Shown: one piece after another, positions 52,499 through 62,683 of the stretch
How the letters are laid out: every line of letters begins with the position of its first letter
Numbering within the stretch: the stretch's first letter is position 1
Assembly (NCBI GenBank): GCA_018457135.1
Contig: JAGGDU010000216.1
Coordinates: 1 to 64,000 of the forward strand
Source of the DNA: Trichodesmium erythraeum GBRTRLIN201
GTDB taxonomy: Bacteria; Cyanobacteriota; Cyanobacteriia; Cyanobacteriales; Microcoleaceae
Reading direction: 5' to 3'
Length of the DNA stretch: 64,000 nucleotides
The notes under the pieces: generated by a model
Databases searched by the model: none
Told to the model about the DNA's origin: nothing
What the model saw: only the letters and a program-made list of their open reading frames with translations
Made by a program: the position numbers and the translations under genes

Positions 52499-53047
52499 CT
52501 ACCTAGTTTTAATAAAAAGCTGATTGAAATAATACATTCCTTGAGAATTTTGAGCAATACCAATAGCAGTTAAATTATAGTCCCCCACTATATTTTTATG
52601 ATGACCAGGACTTTTGATCCAACCCTTCACTGCTGCTTCTGCAGGGTCACTATAACCTTGGTTAGAAGCTATATTTTCAGCAGCACCCTTGTAAGGAATT
52701 TTTTGACTAATTATTTCTACTCTTTTTTTAAAACCATCATGGCTAAAAGTTGTTTTTCCACTAGCCATTTGTTGAGCATGAATTCTTGATTGTTGAACAA
52801 TATCATTATTCCACTGTAATGCCGGTAAATTTTTAGATTGTCGATATTGATTTATCAGGGTAAATGTGTTTTTTTCTAACTCTTTAATATTTTGTGATGC
52901 TGCTAGATTTGTACTGGAAATATAATTTTTTTTTGGGTATAAATTGTCTTGCATTTCTGAAAAACTTTGGATTGATTTTTGATAATTACAACTACTCAAA
53001 AATATTACCATAATCCAGACAAATTGTTGTAAATATTTATGATTCAT
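52499..53047 (-). CDS. CAP/SCP-domain lipoprotein
   Basis: A 182-residue protein. The signal peptide ends in the lipobox LSSC (Cys20), so it is predicted to be a lipid-anchored exported protein. Residues about 55-182 form the bacterial CAP domain: LINQYRQSKNLPALQW, ARI-equivalent SRIHAQQMASGKTTFSHDGF (His in the cavity), ENIASNQGY and WIKSPGHHKNIV, with the family's conserved His and Glu residues. Secreted CAP proteins have been linked to cell envelope or lipid binding and proteolysis, but bacterial functions are mostly unknown. Standalone. Confidence 0.9.
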   Translation of the reverse strand: MNHKYLQQFVWIMVIFLSSCNYQKSIQSFSEMQDNLYPKKNYISSTNLAASQNIKELEKNTFTLINQYRQSKNLPALQWNNDIVQQSRIHAQQMASGKTTFSHDGFKKRVEIISQKIPYKGAAENIASNQGYSDPAEAAVKGWIKSPGHHKNIVGDYNLTAIGIAQNSQGMYYFNQLFIKTR

Positions 53048-53675
53048 GATTTTAACCTATTCCATACCATTACTAATCTTTTTAAGTCTCTCTGCTTTTT
53101 GAAGCTATCCATTTCAGGAACTCCTCAAACCCTTTTCTGATAGAAATATGAGTTAATAGAAGCGCCAAATTATCCCATTTCTCAAAAACTTTCTACAAAG
53201 TAATTTGAGTAGGAGTAGGAAAATTGCATACAACATCTATACAACAGAAACAACCTAATTATCAATATTATAACTCAACATAATTATACTAATTTAATTA
53301 ACTTAGGCTACACTTCATAACTATTAACAGCAAATGTCAAATAAATGTCAAATAACTTACTTAAACAACTGAAGCCGTCAAAGTTTAAATTTTAAAAATT
53401 TGACTTTTGAGGATAAATAAAAATCGGAATTGAATGGAGGATAAATACATAAATAAATAACTTCATTAAAACGGTATTAAGAGCATCTATATAATCTCAA
53501 AACTAAAGACTTTTAATAATTAATATTTATCACATAAAATTTCCTAGCCCTACTTGACTAACACAGCTAAAATAGTGCATTAACGCTTTTAGTATTATGG
53601 CAAAGCTTGACCATTTTTTTTCTAATGCAACAGTTAAATTTAAACCGTGTCAGTCAACCACCTAAACTTTTACAC
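53048..53675. other. Intergenic, nothing recognised
   Basis: 628 bp, AT-rich, no element recognised. Confidence 0.5.
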
Positions 53676-54971
53676 CTACTTAGGTCGAAAAACTGCTACT
53701 CCATAAGCATCAACAGATAAATACTTCAACGCTGCTTGTTGAATATCTGATGACTCAAATGCCTGAATATTCTGGGGATAGTTAATAGCAGATCCTAAGT
53801 CTCCGACCATTGACTGATAATAACTATATAAACTCGCGCGATCGCTTGGTGTCTCATTAGCAAAAATAAATCTCTTCGCCACCAACGTGCGAATACGTTG
53901 CATTTCTGCATCTGTTACCGACTCCTGTTGAATAGTATAAATATGATGAGCGATCGCTGCTTCCACTTCAGCTAAATTTTCCTCTGGCAGTCTTGCAGAA
54001 ACATAAAAAAGACCTTGATAACGATGACTTACATTACTGATACCAATAGAATAAACTAAACCTCGTTCTTCCCGTAAGTCACGCACCAGGTGAGATGTTT
54101 TCCCCCCACCCAAAATAGTTGCTAACACATCCAACGCATAAGTTTCATATAACTCGGTTAACCCAGGTACCCGCCAAAACATAATTAACCTTGGTTGCTG
54201 AAGAGCTTCATCAACCACTTCATGGCGAACTATTTTTGTAAAAGGTGACTCTGGTGTAAAATTGATATTCGGTGGCAATAAAGTTTCTGAAGTACTTTTA
54301 CCATTATTCGCTTCCGTAAACGAGTCTGTAACAATATCAATTAATTCTTCCACCGGCAAATTTCCGACAACAGTAGCAGTCATAGAACTCGGTTTATACA
54401 AACTCTGGTGAAAATCTCGCATTTGTTGAGTTTGTAGTTGAGAGATAATTTCTGGCGGACCCAATACTGGGCGACGATAAGGTAATTTTTCAAAAGCAGT
54501 TTCAATGACTTTTTGGTAACAACGACGGCTAGGGCTATCATCTGAACGCCGAATTTCTTCAAGTACAACAAGCCGCTCTTGTTCAAAAGCATCATCAGCA
54601 ATACTCGGGTTGAGGAGTATCTCCCATTGCAAAGGTGCTAACTTAGCAAAGTCTTTGGGAGCGGTGGTAATGTAAAAGTAAGTGTAGTCTTGACTGGTGG
54701 CAGCATTCATTAAGCCTCCTTTTTGTTCTACTAAACGTTCAAATTCTCCACTAGGAAGCTTGGGGGTACCTTTGAAAACCATATGTTCCAGAAAATGGGC
54801 CATTCCGTTGATAGATTCAGATTCTAAAGCGGAACCAACATTAAGCCATATATTGAGGTTCACAGCTTCAACTGCCAGGTGTTCGGCGATGATGGTTAGT
54901 CCATTTGGTAATTGACGAACAGTGGGGGTATTAAGATAGGAGAGGGTCGGTGGGACTAAAGTTGAAGTCAT
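53676..54971 (-). CDS. M16-family zinc peptidase (processing-peptidase-like)
   Basis: 431 residues. The inverted zinc motif HFLEH (His59, Glu62, His63) sits in NGMAHFLEHMVFKGT, with the downstream glutamate in LEEIRRSDDSPSR. The second domain contains RHEVVDEALQQPRLIMFWRV, GGGKTSHLVRDLREERGLVY and a C-terminal YQSMVGDLG region, so both halves of the clam-shell are present. Such single-chain proteins occur in cyanobacteria, often as a pair of an active and an inactive subunit. This one has the full active site; no second M16 gene is adjacent. The substrate is probably peptides or signal fragments. Confidence 0.93.
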   Translation of the reverse strand: MTSTLVPPTLSYLNTPTVRQLPNGLTIIAEHLAVEAVNLNIWLNVGSALESESINGMAHFLEHMVFKGTPKLPSGEFERLVEQKGGLMNAATSQDYTYFYITTAPKDFAKLAPLQWEILLNPSIADDAFEQERLVVLEEIRRSDDSPSRRCYQKVIETAFEKLPYRRPVLGPPEIISQLQTQQMRDFHQSLYKPSSMTATVVGNLPVEELIDIVTDSFTEANNGKSTSETLLPPNINFTPESPFTKIVRHEVVDEALQQPRLIMFWRVPGLTELYETYALDVLATILGGGKTSHLVRDLREERGLVYSIGISNVSHRYQGLFYVSARLPEENLAEVEAAIAHHIYTIQQESVTDAEMQRIRTLVAKRFIFANETPSDRASLYSYYQSMVGDLGSAINYPQNIQAFESSDIQQAALKYLSVDAYGVAVFRPK

Positions 54972-56097
54972 TTTTAGTTTTATCTTTGGTTAGTCTTTAA
55001 CTATATATAACAAAAGATAGAAAAAAGCGGAAAATGAGTAATAGTATGGGAGGTGAGCAGATAGAGAGTTTACTGGGGGAAAATAGGAGTTAGGAGAAAA
55101 GTAGGAGGGGTAATTATTTTTATGAGTTGTATCAGTAATACTACTATTTTGAAGCCTCACTCTCACAGTAGAGTAAACCCTAATTATCCTAAAAAAGCTC
55201 TATTCTAATGGTGTATTGAAAAACTTTCAAAATCAGTTTAATTATGCTTGAGTCTATAATTTTTTATAGCTATTTTTATCAAGTTATAGTCTTTTTTATA
55301 AGTGTTAATACGGAGTACCTTATTTCTGGTTAGTCAGAATATTTCTAATAATACTTAAGAATAGATGTAAATTTTTAAAATTAACTAATTAGCTATACTT
55401 TTAATCTGAAATATTTTCAATATAAAGTATGTAAAATATACTTTTTATGTTACTAAAAGTATAGAATATTTATACATATACTTTTTTTGATTAAACATTT
55501 AAGTTTTTTTTCAGTTATCTTCAGATATTGTAGTTCATCAAATTATCAAACATTCTGGAGAAATATTTAACTATAAGCTGTTGTATTTTTTTTAAAAAAA
55601 TCAGGATTATAAATGCTAGTACCTAACCACTTCACTAAAAATTTAATGGATAGTCATTTGGGGAAAGGTTGAAGCCTCTAAAAAATAACGAATAATCGCA
55701 ATTATTATTGATAATAACAATTTTCATAAAATCCAACATATTCCTCAACAAATCGAAGGATAAATACTAAATAATCGACAAGAATACTTACTAGAATACA
55801 ATTCAGATTCTAACTTAATAGAATTACTAGGCTACTTAGCAAAAAAATAGATTACTAAACATTATAGTTACATCAATTGAATAATTATAAGATTTCCTCA
55901 AAAGATTGTTAAATGAAAAACACTAATTATTATAAACAAAAATAGCCCTATTTATTAAATCTAAATGCATAACGCCTTAGAAACAATAGAAATCCATTAC
56001 AATTATGCGATCGCCAAGCTTTGTGGCCCTTTCCTTGCCAACTACCATCGGGACAGATTATATTAATATTTAGTTAAAAAATGTTAACAATGATCCT
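54972..56097. other. Spacer with a probable IS630 relic
   Basis: 1.1 kb. Around 55705-55860 (plus strand) a shifted reading gives IIIDNNNFHKIQHIPQQIEG and then EYLLEYNSDSNLIELLGYLA, reminiscent of the DNA.FHK and YSPDLNPIE.LW parts of IS630 transposases. Heavily decayed. A HIP1-containing bit lies near 56008. Confidence 0.4.
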
Positions 56098-57651
56098 ATG
56101 TCCTCTAAAAATACTAGACAAAAATCTAAAGTTGTGGTATGTGGTGCAGGTATTGGTGGCCTCACAACAGCAGCTTTACTGGCCCATAGAGGCTACGAAG
56201 TCCAAATATTTGACCAAGCTATTATTCCCGGTGGCTGTGCCTCAACTTTCAAACGGCGGGGTTTTACCTTCGATGTCGGTGCAACTCAAGTCGCAGGCTT
56301 AGAACCCGGTGGCATCCATCACCGCATTTTCTCGGAATTGGAAATAGACATCCCGAACGCCACCAATTGCGATCCTGCCTGTGCCGTATTTCTCCCCGGA
56401 GAAACAGAACCCATAAATGTTTGGCGAGACCCTGAAAAATGGCAAGAAGAAAGACAACGACAATTTCCAGGCAGCGAACCCCTTTGGCAATTAATGACAA
56501 AACTGTTTGAGGCAAGTTGGAAATTTCAAGGTCGCGACCCAGTTTTGCCTCCCCGAAATATTTGGGATCTCTGGCAGTTAGTCAAAGCAGTACGCCCAGA
56601 TACTCTAATTACAGTACCATTTACTTTAATGACAGTAGCAGATGCGTTACAATTATGTGGTTTAAATGATAACCTAAGGTTAAAAACTTTCCTAGATTTA
56701 CAATTGAAACTTTATTCTCAAGTTGGTACAGAAGAAACAGCTTTACTTTATGCTGCCACTGCTTTAGCTGTTTCTCAAGCTCCTCAAGGCTTGTACCATC
56801 TTGAGGGAAGTATGCAGGAATTGAGCGATCGCCTAGTTGCAGCCCTAAAAAGAGACGGAGCCAAATTGTTCATGGGTCATACTGTTGAAAACATACATGT
56901 AGATAATGGCAAAGCTAACGCTGTCAGGATCAGAAATCAGAAAACTGGGGAAACTTGGGTAGAAACTGCCGACCATGTTGTGGCAAACGTGACTGTACAA
57001 AACTTAGTAAAATTAGTAGCCAACGAAAATCAACCACACACTTTAGACTCAATGGCTGGTTACAAACGGCGAGTTGATAAACTGCCATCTCCCTGGGGTG
57101 CATTTATAGTGTATTTAGGGGTCGATGAAAGCGCTATTCCCACAAACTGCCCGCCTCACTTGCAATTTTTCTATAATTATGATGGTCCTATAGGGGAAAA
57201 TAATTCTTTGTTTGTATCAGTGAGTCATCCTGGAGATGGTCGCGCTCCCACTGGTAAAGCAACAATTACTGCTTCAAGCTTTACTGATACTCAGATATGG
57301 CGACATAGCCAAAATTATCAGGAGTTGAAACAGAAATATATGGAGGAAGCGATCGCTCATTTAAGTGGATATTTTGACTTAAGGCCAGAAACAATAGTTT
57401 ATCAGGAAGCTGCAACACCTCGTACTTTCGTGAAGTTTACAGCACGGGATGAAGGTATTGTTGGTGGTGTCGGTCAGCGTCTGGCAAACTTCGGACCTTT
57501 TGGAATTGCTAATAGGACTCCCATCCAGGACTTGTGGTTAGTAGGAGACTCAACTCATCCGGGAGAGGGTACAGCGGGAGTTTCTTATTCAGCATTGACT
57601 GTAGTGCGACAGATTGACGCAGAGGAAGGGTTTACAGGGTTTTTCAGTTGA
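56098..57651 (+). CDS. crtD: C-3',4' desaturase CrtD (carotenoid desaturase family)
   Basis: 517 residues of the phytoene-desaturase flavoprotein family. The N-terminal FAD motif is VVVCGAGIGGLTTAALLAHR, followed by IIPGGCASTFKRRGFTFDVG. The C-terminal FAD signature is LWLVGDSTHPGEGTAGVSYS. The AGLEPGGIHHRIF and DPACAVFLPGETEPINVWRD segments fit CrtD, needed for the 3',4'-desaturation in myxoxanthophyll synthesis, rather than CrtISO/CrtH, its close relative. Confusion with CrtISO is the main alternative. Monocistronic; the stop is followed by a 109-bp duplicated repeat. Confidence 0.85.
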   Translation: MSSKNTRQKSKVVVCGAGIGGLTTAALLAHRGYEVQIFDQAIIPGGCASTFKRRGFTFDVGATQVAGLEPGGIHHRIFSELEIDIPNATNCDPACAVFLPGETEPINVWRDPEKWQEERQRQFPGSEPLWQLMTKLFEASWKFQGRDPVLPPRNIWDLWQLVKAVRPDTLITVPFTLMTVADALQLCGLNDNLRLKTFLDLQLKLYSQVGTEETALLYAATALAVSQAPQGLYHLEGSMQELSDRLVAALKRDGAKLFMGHTVENIHVDNGKANAVRIRNQKTGETWVETADHVVANVTVQNLVKLVANENQPHTLDSMAGYKRRVDKLPSPWGAFIVYLGVDESAIPTNCPPHLQFFYNYDGPIGENNSLFVSVSHPGDGRAPTGKATITASSFTDTQIWRHSQNYQELKQKYMEEAIAHLSGYFDLRPETIVYQEAATPRTFVKFTARDEGIVGGVGQRLANFGPFGIANRTPIQDLWLVGDSTHPGEGTAGVSYSALTVVRQIDAEEGFTGFFS

Positions 57652-57816
57652 TTATATTCAAATAGGGACATTCTTATAAATGTCCCTAAAACAGTGGTAA
57701 TTTTGACTTTGTGGTTTATATAGAAGTAACTAAAAAAGCCTTTCCTATCAATAATTGTCAATAATTTCAGTGACTTCAAACCTTTATTCCAAATAATTCC
57801 TCTGTGCTGTTGAAAG

Positions 57817-58034
57817 CGATCGCTATCTAATATCCTCAGTCGAAGAAATTAGTTATTAAACTTTGTAGACTTTCTTGAAAAAGAAACTGCCCAAACTAGT
57901 TACTCATAAACCGATCATTGTGGCTCGATCGCTATCTAATATCCTCAGTGGAAGAAATTAGTTATTAAACTTTGTAGACTTTTTTGAAAAAGAAACTGCC
58001 CAAACTAGTTACTAATAAACCGATCATTGCGGAA
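57817..58034. repeat. 109-bp tandem duplication covering a gene 3' end
   Basis: Copy 1 starts CGATCGCTATCTAATATCCT at 57817 and copy 2 at 57926, differing at a handful of positions. Copy 2 carries the last 23 or so codons and stop of the PEP-CTERM gene; copy 1 is a decayed extra 3' end with an in-frame stop. Confidence 0.92.
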
Positions 58035-58924
58035 GGCTCAGGAACATGCTTTGTTAGTTTATTTGTTGGTTGATCAGAAAAAGTATTTTCCGGAATAAAC
58101 ACGGCAGGATCAGCGGAAGGCTCAGGAACATACTTTGTTGTTTGAGTAGAAAAAGTCTTTCCCTGAATAAACACGGCAGAATCAAGAGAAGAATCTCCTC
58201 CATCAGCTATCGCTAGTTTGATATTATGAACACCAGGATCTAGTCCAAACGCTTGGGCAGTAAAGACATCAGTGAACCCATCAAATGATATATTGAACCT
58301 TTCTCCATCATTATTATTGAAAAACTCAGGGTTACTCCCATTAGTTCCAAAAGGGTTGCCTCCGTTTACTGTGCTAATTGCAACTGGAGTAGATGTATTA
58401 GGAATGAGAGCAATATTTTTTCCGTTTAAAAAGAAGCCGAAGACATCGTTGAAGGCACTGCCAACATATTGGTTATATTCTTCCGAGGCAAACACATAAT
58501 TAAAGAAAATATTGCCTCCTGCTGTTTTAAACTGAAACTCTAGAATAGTAGCATCACTAGTTGAAACCCCAGGCATCAAGGCACCCAAATCAGGATCGCC
58601 AGAGAGCCCATTCACAGTACTTCGTTTACTTAAGTTATTCGGACCTACTGCATGTTCTGCTAAACCTGTACTTAGAATAATACCTTCATCAATACCTATT
58701 CCTGATTTAATTCCATTTTGGAAAAATCCTGAAGCACCAGTAGCACCAATATAATTAACAGAACCTGGCATTAGTGTAATTCCACTTCCGAGAATCTTCG
58801 ATGCTAAATCTTGTTCATTATTCCTAGGGGCTATAGAAATTGCCTCAGCTACAGTTGTTCCTGTTATGGAAAAAAAACTTGTTCCAGCGACGATAACTGA
58901 AAGTTTCTTCAGTAATTTTGACAT
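57965..58924 (-). CDS. PEP-CTERM exported protein with choice-of-anchor domain
   Basis: 319 residues from the ATG at 58924, placed eight bases after AAGG; a longer frame to 58987 is unlikely because the signal peptide starts MSKLLKKLSVIVAGTSFFSI. Mature N-terminus after VAEA. The body (about 40-250) resembles choice-of-anchor L domains: GASGFFQNGIKSGIGIDEGI, FNYVFASEEYNQYVGSAFND, IADGGDSSLDSAVFI. The C-terminus has the PEP-CTERM sorting signal VPEPSAMIGLL followed by a hydrophobic helix and basic tail (FFKKVYKV). A tandem duplication gives a second VPEPSA 33 residues upstream. It is presumably exported and processed by exosortase. Confidence 0.88.
   Translation of the reverse strand: MSKLLKKLSVIVAGTSFFSITGTTVAEAISIAPRNNEQDLASKILGSGITLMPGSVNYIGATGASGFFQNGIKSGIGIDEGIILSTGLAEHAVGPNNLSKRSTVNGLSGDPDLGALMPGVSTSDATILEFQFKTAGGNIFFNYVFASEEYNQYVGSAFNDVFGFFLNGKNIALIPNTSTPVAISTVNGGNPFGTNGSNPEFFNNNDGERFNISFDGFTDVFTAQAFGLDPGVHNIKLAIADGGDSSLDSAVFIQGKTFSTQTTKYVPEPSADPAVFIPENTFSDQPTNKLTKHVPEPSAMIGLLVTSLGSFFFKKVYKV
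58029..58184. repeat. Tandem duplication inside the PEP-CTERM gene
   Basis: GCGGAAGGCTCAGGAACAT starts at 58029 and again at 58113; the second copy ends at 58184 and is 12 bp shorter. At protein level this doubles (D)xAVFI..(K/N)TFS..T(K)..VPEPSA. Confidence 0.88.
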
Positions 58925-59179
58925 ATCCATTACCTTATTACTCCAATTAAATAAAGTATACCATATTATTATATCAAACAACATCAAAATTTGGGCGTTT
59001 GTGAATTAAGGTATCATTTGAGTTTATAAGGATCGCTTATCAACTCTATTAAACAAGTAGGAAAACTATTACCACGTTCTTAACTCTTCTCAAGAAACTC
59101 CTCAAGTAGGAGAGCTAGAAGAATTACAGACATAATTAAGCTCAAAAAAAAACCAAATTTGGCTGTAAACCGCAGTAAA

Positions 59180-59480
59180 TCATTTTAAACAAGGAATTTT
59201 AGAATTGGTTATTGGAAGTCATAGTGGAAAAATCTTTTATTCTTTATGGGAACCAGTTAAAAAATGGGAATGTTGTTTTTATTTTACAGATGGATGGAAA
59301 GTATATGCCAAGACCTATTAATGATGGGGATAAAATTATCAGCAAAACCTTTATGACCAGAGTAGAAGGAGAAAACACTAGACTTCGGCACTATCTTGCC
59401 AGATGACATCGAAGGACTCTTTGCTACTCAAAATCTCACGAGAAGTTAAAGCATTCAATTCCCTTACTGATCCATTAAAT
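59180..59480 (+). pseudogene. IS1-family transposase remnant
   Basis: ELVIGSHSGKIFYSLWEPVK and KWECCFYFTDGWKVYAKTY in one frame, then, after a frameshift, RPINDGDKIISKTFMTRVEG and ENTRLRHYLAR, a TGA, HRRTLCYSKSHEKLKHSI. These are the C-terminal landmarks of IS1 transposases. One frameshift and one stop make it inactive; the N-terminal zinc-finger part is missing. Confidence 0.8.
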
Positions 59481-59700
59481 ATCAATTTTGGAATGTTCCA
59501 GTTCTTTATAGATATTCACAGTGATCGCTATCACCTCAAACCATATCCTAAGTCACCAATGCCAAAATTTGTATTATTTGTATATTTTTTGCAAATATTT
59601 TTTGCTACCTTAATCAAATATTTGACAAATAAATCACAACTCTATATTTATTCAGCAAACCATGTAGAAGTAATTTAGAAGCAGTTCTCTAGAGAAAAAT

Positions 59701-61098
59701 TCAATTATTTAATAAATTTCTTGGAGGTATTTCTCGTCCTTGATAAAACTGTTTTTCTAATTTACTTAACAGTAACCAAAAAACAACTCCAACAGGCAAA
59801 CTTAAAATCAAAAAAGTCATCAAAGTCATATTAAAATCATCTAATATTAACAGCATAAAAAAAATACTTGCCCAGATAAATGAAGTCACAAGCACGACTC
59901 CAACCTTTATTCGTTGTAAATTTTTTAAAGCTCTGCGACAACTACTACATTTTTTAGTATGAGAATGATACCTATCTAACAATATTTCTGAGTTCAGAGC
60001 AGAACTTAAAGTTGCATTAGGAAATAATTGAGCATTATATTTATTCACCCAAGAACGCAATTCAAATACAAATAAATCTGCTTTTGTAGGTAAATAAAAA
60101 GCCTTAGAAAAATTAGCACTACCACCCTTTGCTTCTAAATATCGTTCTTGATAATGTAAAAATATTTGGTCATCTTCCAATACTCCATTTTGCCCAATAT
60201 GAGAATACCAACGGGGGCTTAACTGAATAAAAAATTTCGGTAAGGGAGAAGAAAACTTAAAAGGGAAACGGGCAAATAAACGACATTCTCCTTTACGAAT
60301 AGGTGTTGCATATACAACTGTTAATGTACGACCAAATTGTTTAGAAGTAAGGTCATGCCACATCATTCCAGGAGCAATAAAAGTAGTCTCTTGTCTTCCT
60401 AAAGTTCCTTTTCTTGGACCTTCTTCCCAGACCCCTTTAAAACCCCATTTTCCAGATTCTAAAACTTCTAATTCTACAGGAGCAACATTAGCGCGGTTTC
60501 CCACAGTACGATGATGAGTATAAGGAATATGACTAGCATCTAAGACATTTTCCATTAATGTTAAACCATCATAAGGTACATCTCGAAAAGTATTTAAACA
60601 AATCCATTCATTAGAATTTTCATCTAAAACATCAACTTTAGGAATAGGTGTTTGAGCAGCATTTTCGATTTTTCCTGCATAGACAAATAAAAGACCTTGA
60701 CAAACTTTTGTAGGTAGAGATTTAACTTTTGCTCTTGATGATTTTTCTGCCTTTCCTCCTGCAATTTGTTGAGGAATAATTTCACAATTTCCTCCCCCTG
60801 AAAATGCCCAACCATGATAGGGGCATTCTAAGCATCCAGCCTCATTAATTCTACCTTGAGAAAGGGGTGCTAAACGATGGGGACATTGATCTTCAAATAC
60901 CCGCCATTGATTGTTTTTTTCTTCCCACCAAATCACAAGATCTTGTTCTAATAATGTAAATGTTGTAGGTTTATTTTTCTCTAAGTCTTCTATATAATAA
61001 ATTGGATACCAAACTTCTTGCCAATCAAAATATTCTGGGTCTGTTCCACCTGCACTTACAGGAATATTGTCGGATTTTTTGATGGTATTAGCAATCAT
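59701..61098 (-). CDS. Rieske oxygenase of the pheophorbide a oxygenase (PaO/Tic55) family
   Basis: 465 residues. Rieske [2Fe-2S] ligands are Cys72 and His74 (CPHRLAPLSQG) and Cys92 and His95 (CPYHGWAF). The mononuclear iron motif is in NVLDASHIPYTHH, followed by the PaO domain. A CxxC (KKCSSCRRAL, about 385-392) precedes two membrane helices (about 400-445), the layout of PaO, PTC52 and Tic55. Plant PaO opens the chlorophyll ring during breakdown; PTC52 acts on protochlorophyllide; cyanobacterial homologues are little characterised. The CxxC may be a redox switch. Membrane-bound at the thylakoid or cytoplasmic membrane. Standalone. Confidence 0.9.
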   Translation of the reverse strand: MIANTIKKSDNIPVSAGGTDPEYFDWQEVWYPIYYIEDLEKNKPTTFTLLEQDLVIWWEEKNNQWRVFEDQCPHRLAPLSQGRINEAGCLECPYHGWAFSGGGNCEIIPQQIAGGKAEKSSRAKVKSLPTKVCQGLLFVYAGKIENAAQTPIPKVDVLDENSNEWICLNTFRDVPYDGLTLMENVLDASHIPYTHHRTVGNRANVAPVELEVLESGKWGFKGVWEEGPRKGTLGRQETTFIAPGMMWHDLTSKQFGRTLTVVYATPIRKGECRLFARFPFKFSSPLPKFFIQLSPRWYSHIGQNGVLEDDQIFLHYQERYLEAKGGSANFSKAFYLPTKADLFVFELRSWVNKYNAQLFPNATLSSALNSEILLDRYHSHTKKCSSCRRALKNLQRIKVGVVLVTSFIWASIFFMLLILDDFNMTLMTFLILSLPVGVVFWLLLSKLEKQFYQGREIPPRNLLNN

Positions 61099-61600
61099 TA
61101 GAATATCAGTTATTTTACTTAAGCTACTTAATACAATATAGCTTTATGTGGGAAGAAAATTCTTAGTTTAGTATTTTGATGGGTCTTCGTATTATTAATC
61201 AATATCATTTCAGTTATTAGTTATTACTACAGACCGCTGCAGGTTTATATATCTATTTATTTCAAATTTATTAAATGACAAATTGTATTATAGTAGTTTT
61301 GATTTCAGTCAACTACAGTATAAACGTTTCAGAAAAGCCCCTAAATAATTTTATAAATGTGACGCGAAGTTATCAATTTTAACATCTCTGCCAGTCAATT
61401 TTTTAGTTAGCATTCAGCTAATTTTAAAAAAATGATTTATGGCTGTATTTGGTAAAAATTATGTAGTGCCCCCACCTGACTCCCGTAGGCATGTTTCATT
61501 AACCTGAAAGATGCTGTATATAAATTCAAGATGAGATAAGCTTATCACCTATCCCATCTTTTTGACTATTAGATTACAATTTAGTCTGGTAAACAAAGAT
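61099..61600. other. Intergenic with a hairpin
   Basis: About 500 bp. AAGATGAGATA (61528) pairs with TATCCCATCTT (61550) followed by TTT; possible second terminator beyond petN or of an unseen transcript. Confidence 0.45.
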
Positions 61601-61639
61601 CAAAAAATTAAGTTTCCTACAAACCGATACTTAATTTTT
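61601..61639 (-). terminator. Rho-independent terminator of petN
   Basis: On the minus strand the petN stop is followed at once by AAAAATTAAGT, a 15-base loop and ACTTAATTTTTT: a perfect 11-pair stem with a T run. The stem overlaps the stop codon. Confidence 0.8.
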
Positions 61640-61727
61640 AGAACCCGTTACGACCCCAAACTACCATCGAAATAGAGAAACCGAACAGAACTAAAATGGA
61701 AACCCAACCTAATGACAAAATATCCAT
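61638..61727 (-). CDS. petN: Cytochrome b6f complex subunit VIII (PetN)
   Basis: A 29-residue protein, missed by ordinary length cut-offs: one membrane helix beginning [17 protein letters not shown] and ending [10 protein letters not shown], the invariant PetN terminus. It is an essential small subunit that stabilises the dimeric cytochrome b6f complex in the thylakoid membrane. Complete, with start and stop, and followed by its own terminator, so it is a monocistronic unit. The neighbours are unrelated. Confidence 0.96.
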   Translation of the reverse strand: MDILSLGWVSILVLFGFSISMVVWGRNGF

Positions 61728-62068
61728 AATTGCTTTCAAAAAAAATAAAAATTTACTCCAAATTCTATAATATTTTATTTATGGTATTTTGACTACGAGA
61801 TAATCACATAGAACAAAATATTCATAGGGTAGTCAGCAAAACAGAGTAATTCTGTTAATATAGATTCTAGTTATATAGTATATCTCTATGCTACATTTTG
61901 TAATGTAAAATATAGATCAATATAGCACATATCACTTTTCAAATAAATATCAAATCATATACCATAACTCAGTATAATACTCCCCATACCTAACAGCGGG
62001 GCAAGATATAAAACTGATTTTTCCTATTTATCACTATCTAGTTGCTAGAGGCAAAACCCAGCTTGTAT
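61728..62068. other. petN promoter region, nothing else recognised
   Basis: 340 bp upstream of petN, AT-rich. Confidence 0.45.
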
Positions 62069-62215
62069 GGTTAATTCCTAATCAAATTTTACCTTCACAG
62101 AAAGAATTGAATTTCTCAACGCAGAAATTCTTGTTGGTATTTTACTATTTTTGGCTTTCGGGGCGATCGCTTACGGCTACAGTTATCAGGCAAAAACAAT
62201 TCTTTCAGAAAGCTA
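62069..62215 (+). pseudogene. Possible small one-helix membrane protein with a stop at codon 5
   Basis: ATG GTT AAT TCC TAA at 62069 is followed in frame by SNFTFTERIEFLNAEILVGI, then LLFLAFGAIAYGYSYQAKTI and LSES with a stop at 62215. The composition (acidic N-terminus, one membrane helix, polar tail) looks like a small thylakoid-type subunit. AGAGG lies 16 bases before the ATG. The TAA would abolish translation unless an unusual start (ATT) is used. Name unknown. Confidence 0.4.
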
Positions 62216-62683
62216 ATTAATCTTCAAATAACAACTTATTTGGTCAAAAAAGCCACGACTCATAAAACTTGCAATGTTATTGAAAATTTAACAGATATTA
62301 GAAATAAAACTTATCCAATACATTGTTGTAGAATAAAACGAAGACTATCTAATAATTAGGCATTTTATTCAGTATCCCATAGATAATTAGGGAATAGGTT
62401 AACTATTTCTTAACTCAAGTCAGTAAAGAAGTATTCAATAGTTTAGACCACTTTCAAAGGAAAAAAATATGGCGTTTATCTTCTAAAAAACATTCAAATA
62501 AGTCCGCTACTAGGGAAAAGAAAAGACCTAGTTTAACTAATCTTTGATTTGAAGAAAAACAAACATTAACTTGCACAAAACACTAAACTCTGATTAATTA
62601 AGTTTATGGTTAAACTAATTTGTTAACAATAATGACTTTTTATTCAACAAAATAAAAAATTTATAGTTCTTTGCCTCCTTAAC
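62216..62683. other. Intergenic, nothing recognised
   Basis: 468 bp between the small frame and the ThiS-like gene. Confidence 0.5.

Noticed and set aside
59403-59678. 91-codon frame after the IS1 relic
   Set aside because: Its first third is the IS1 sequence in a wrong frame; the rest is low-complexity.
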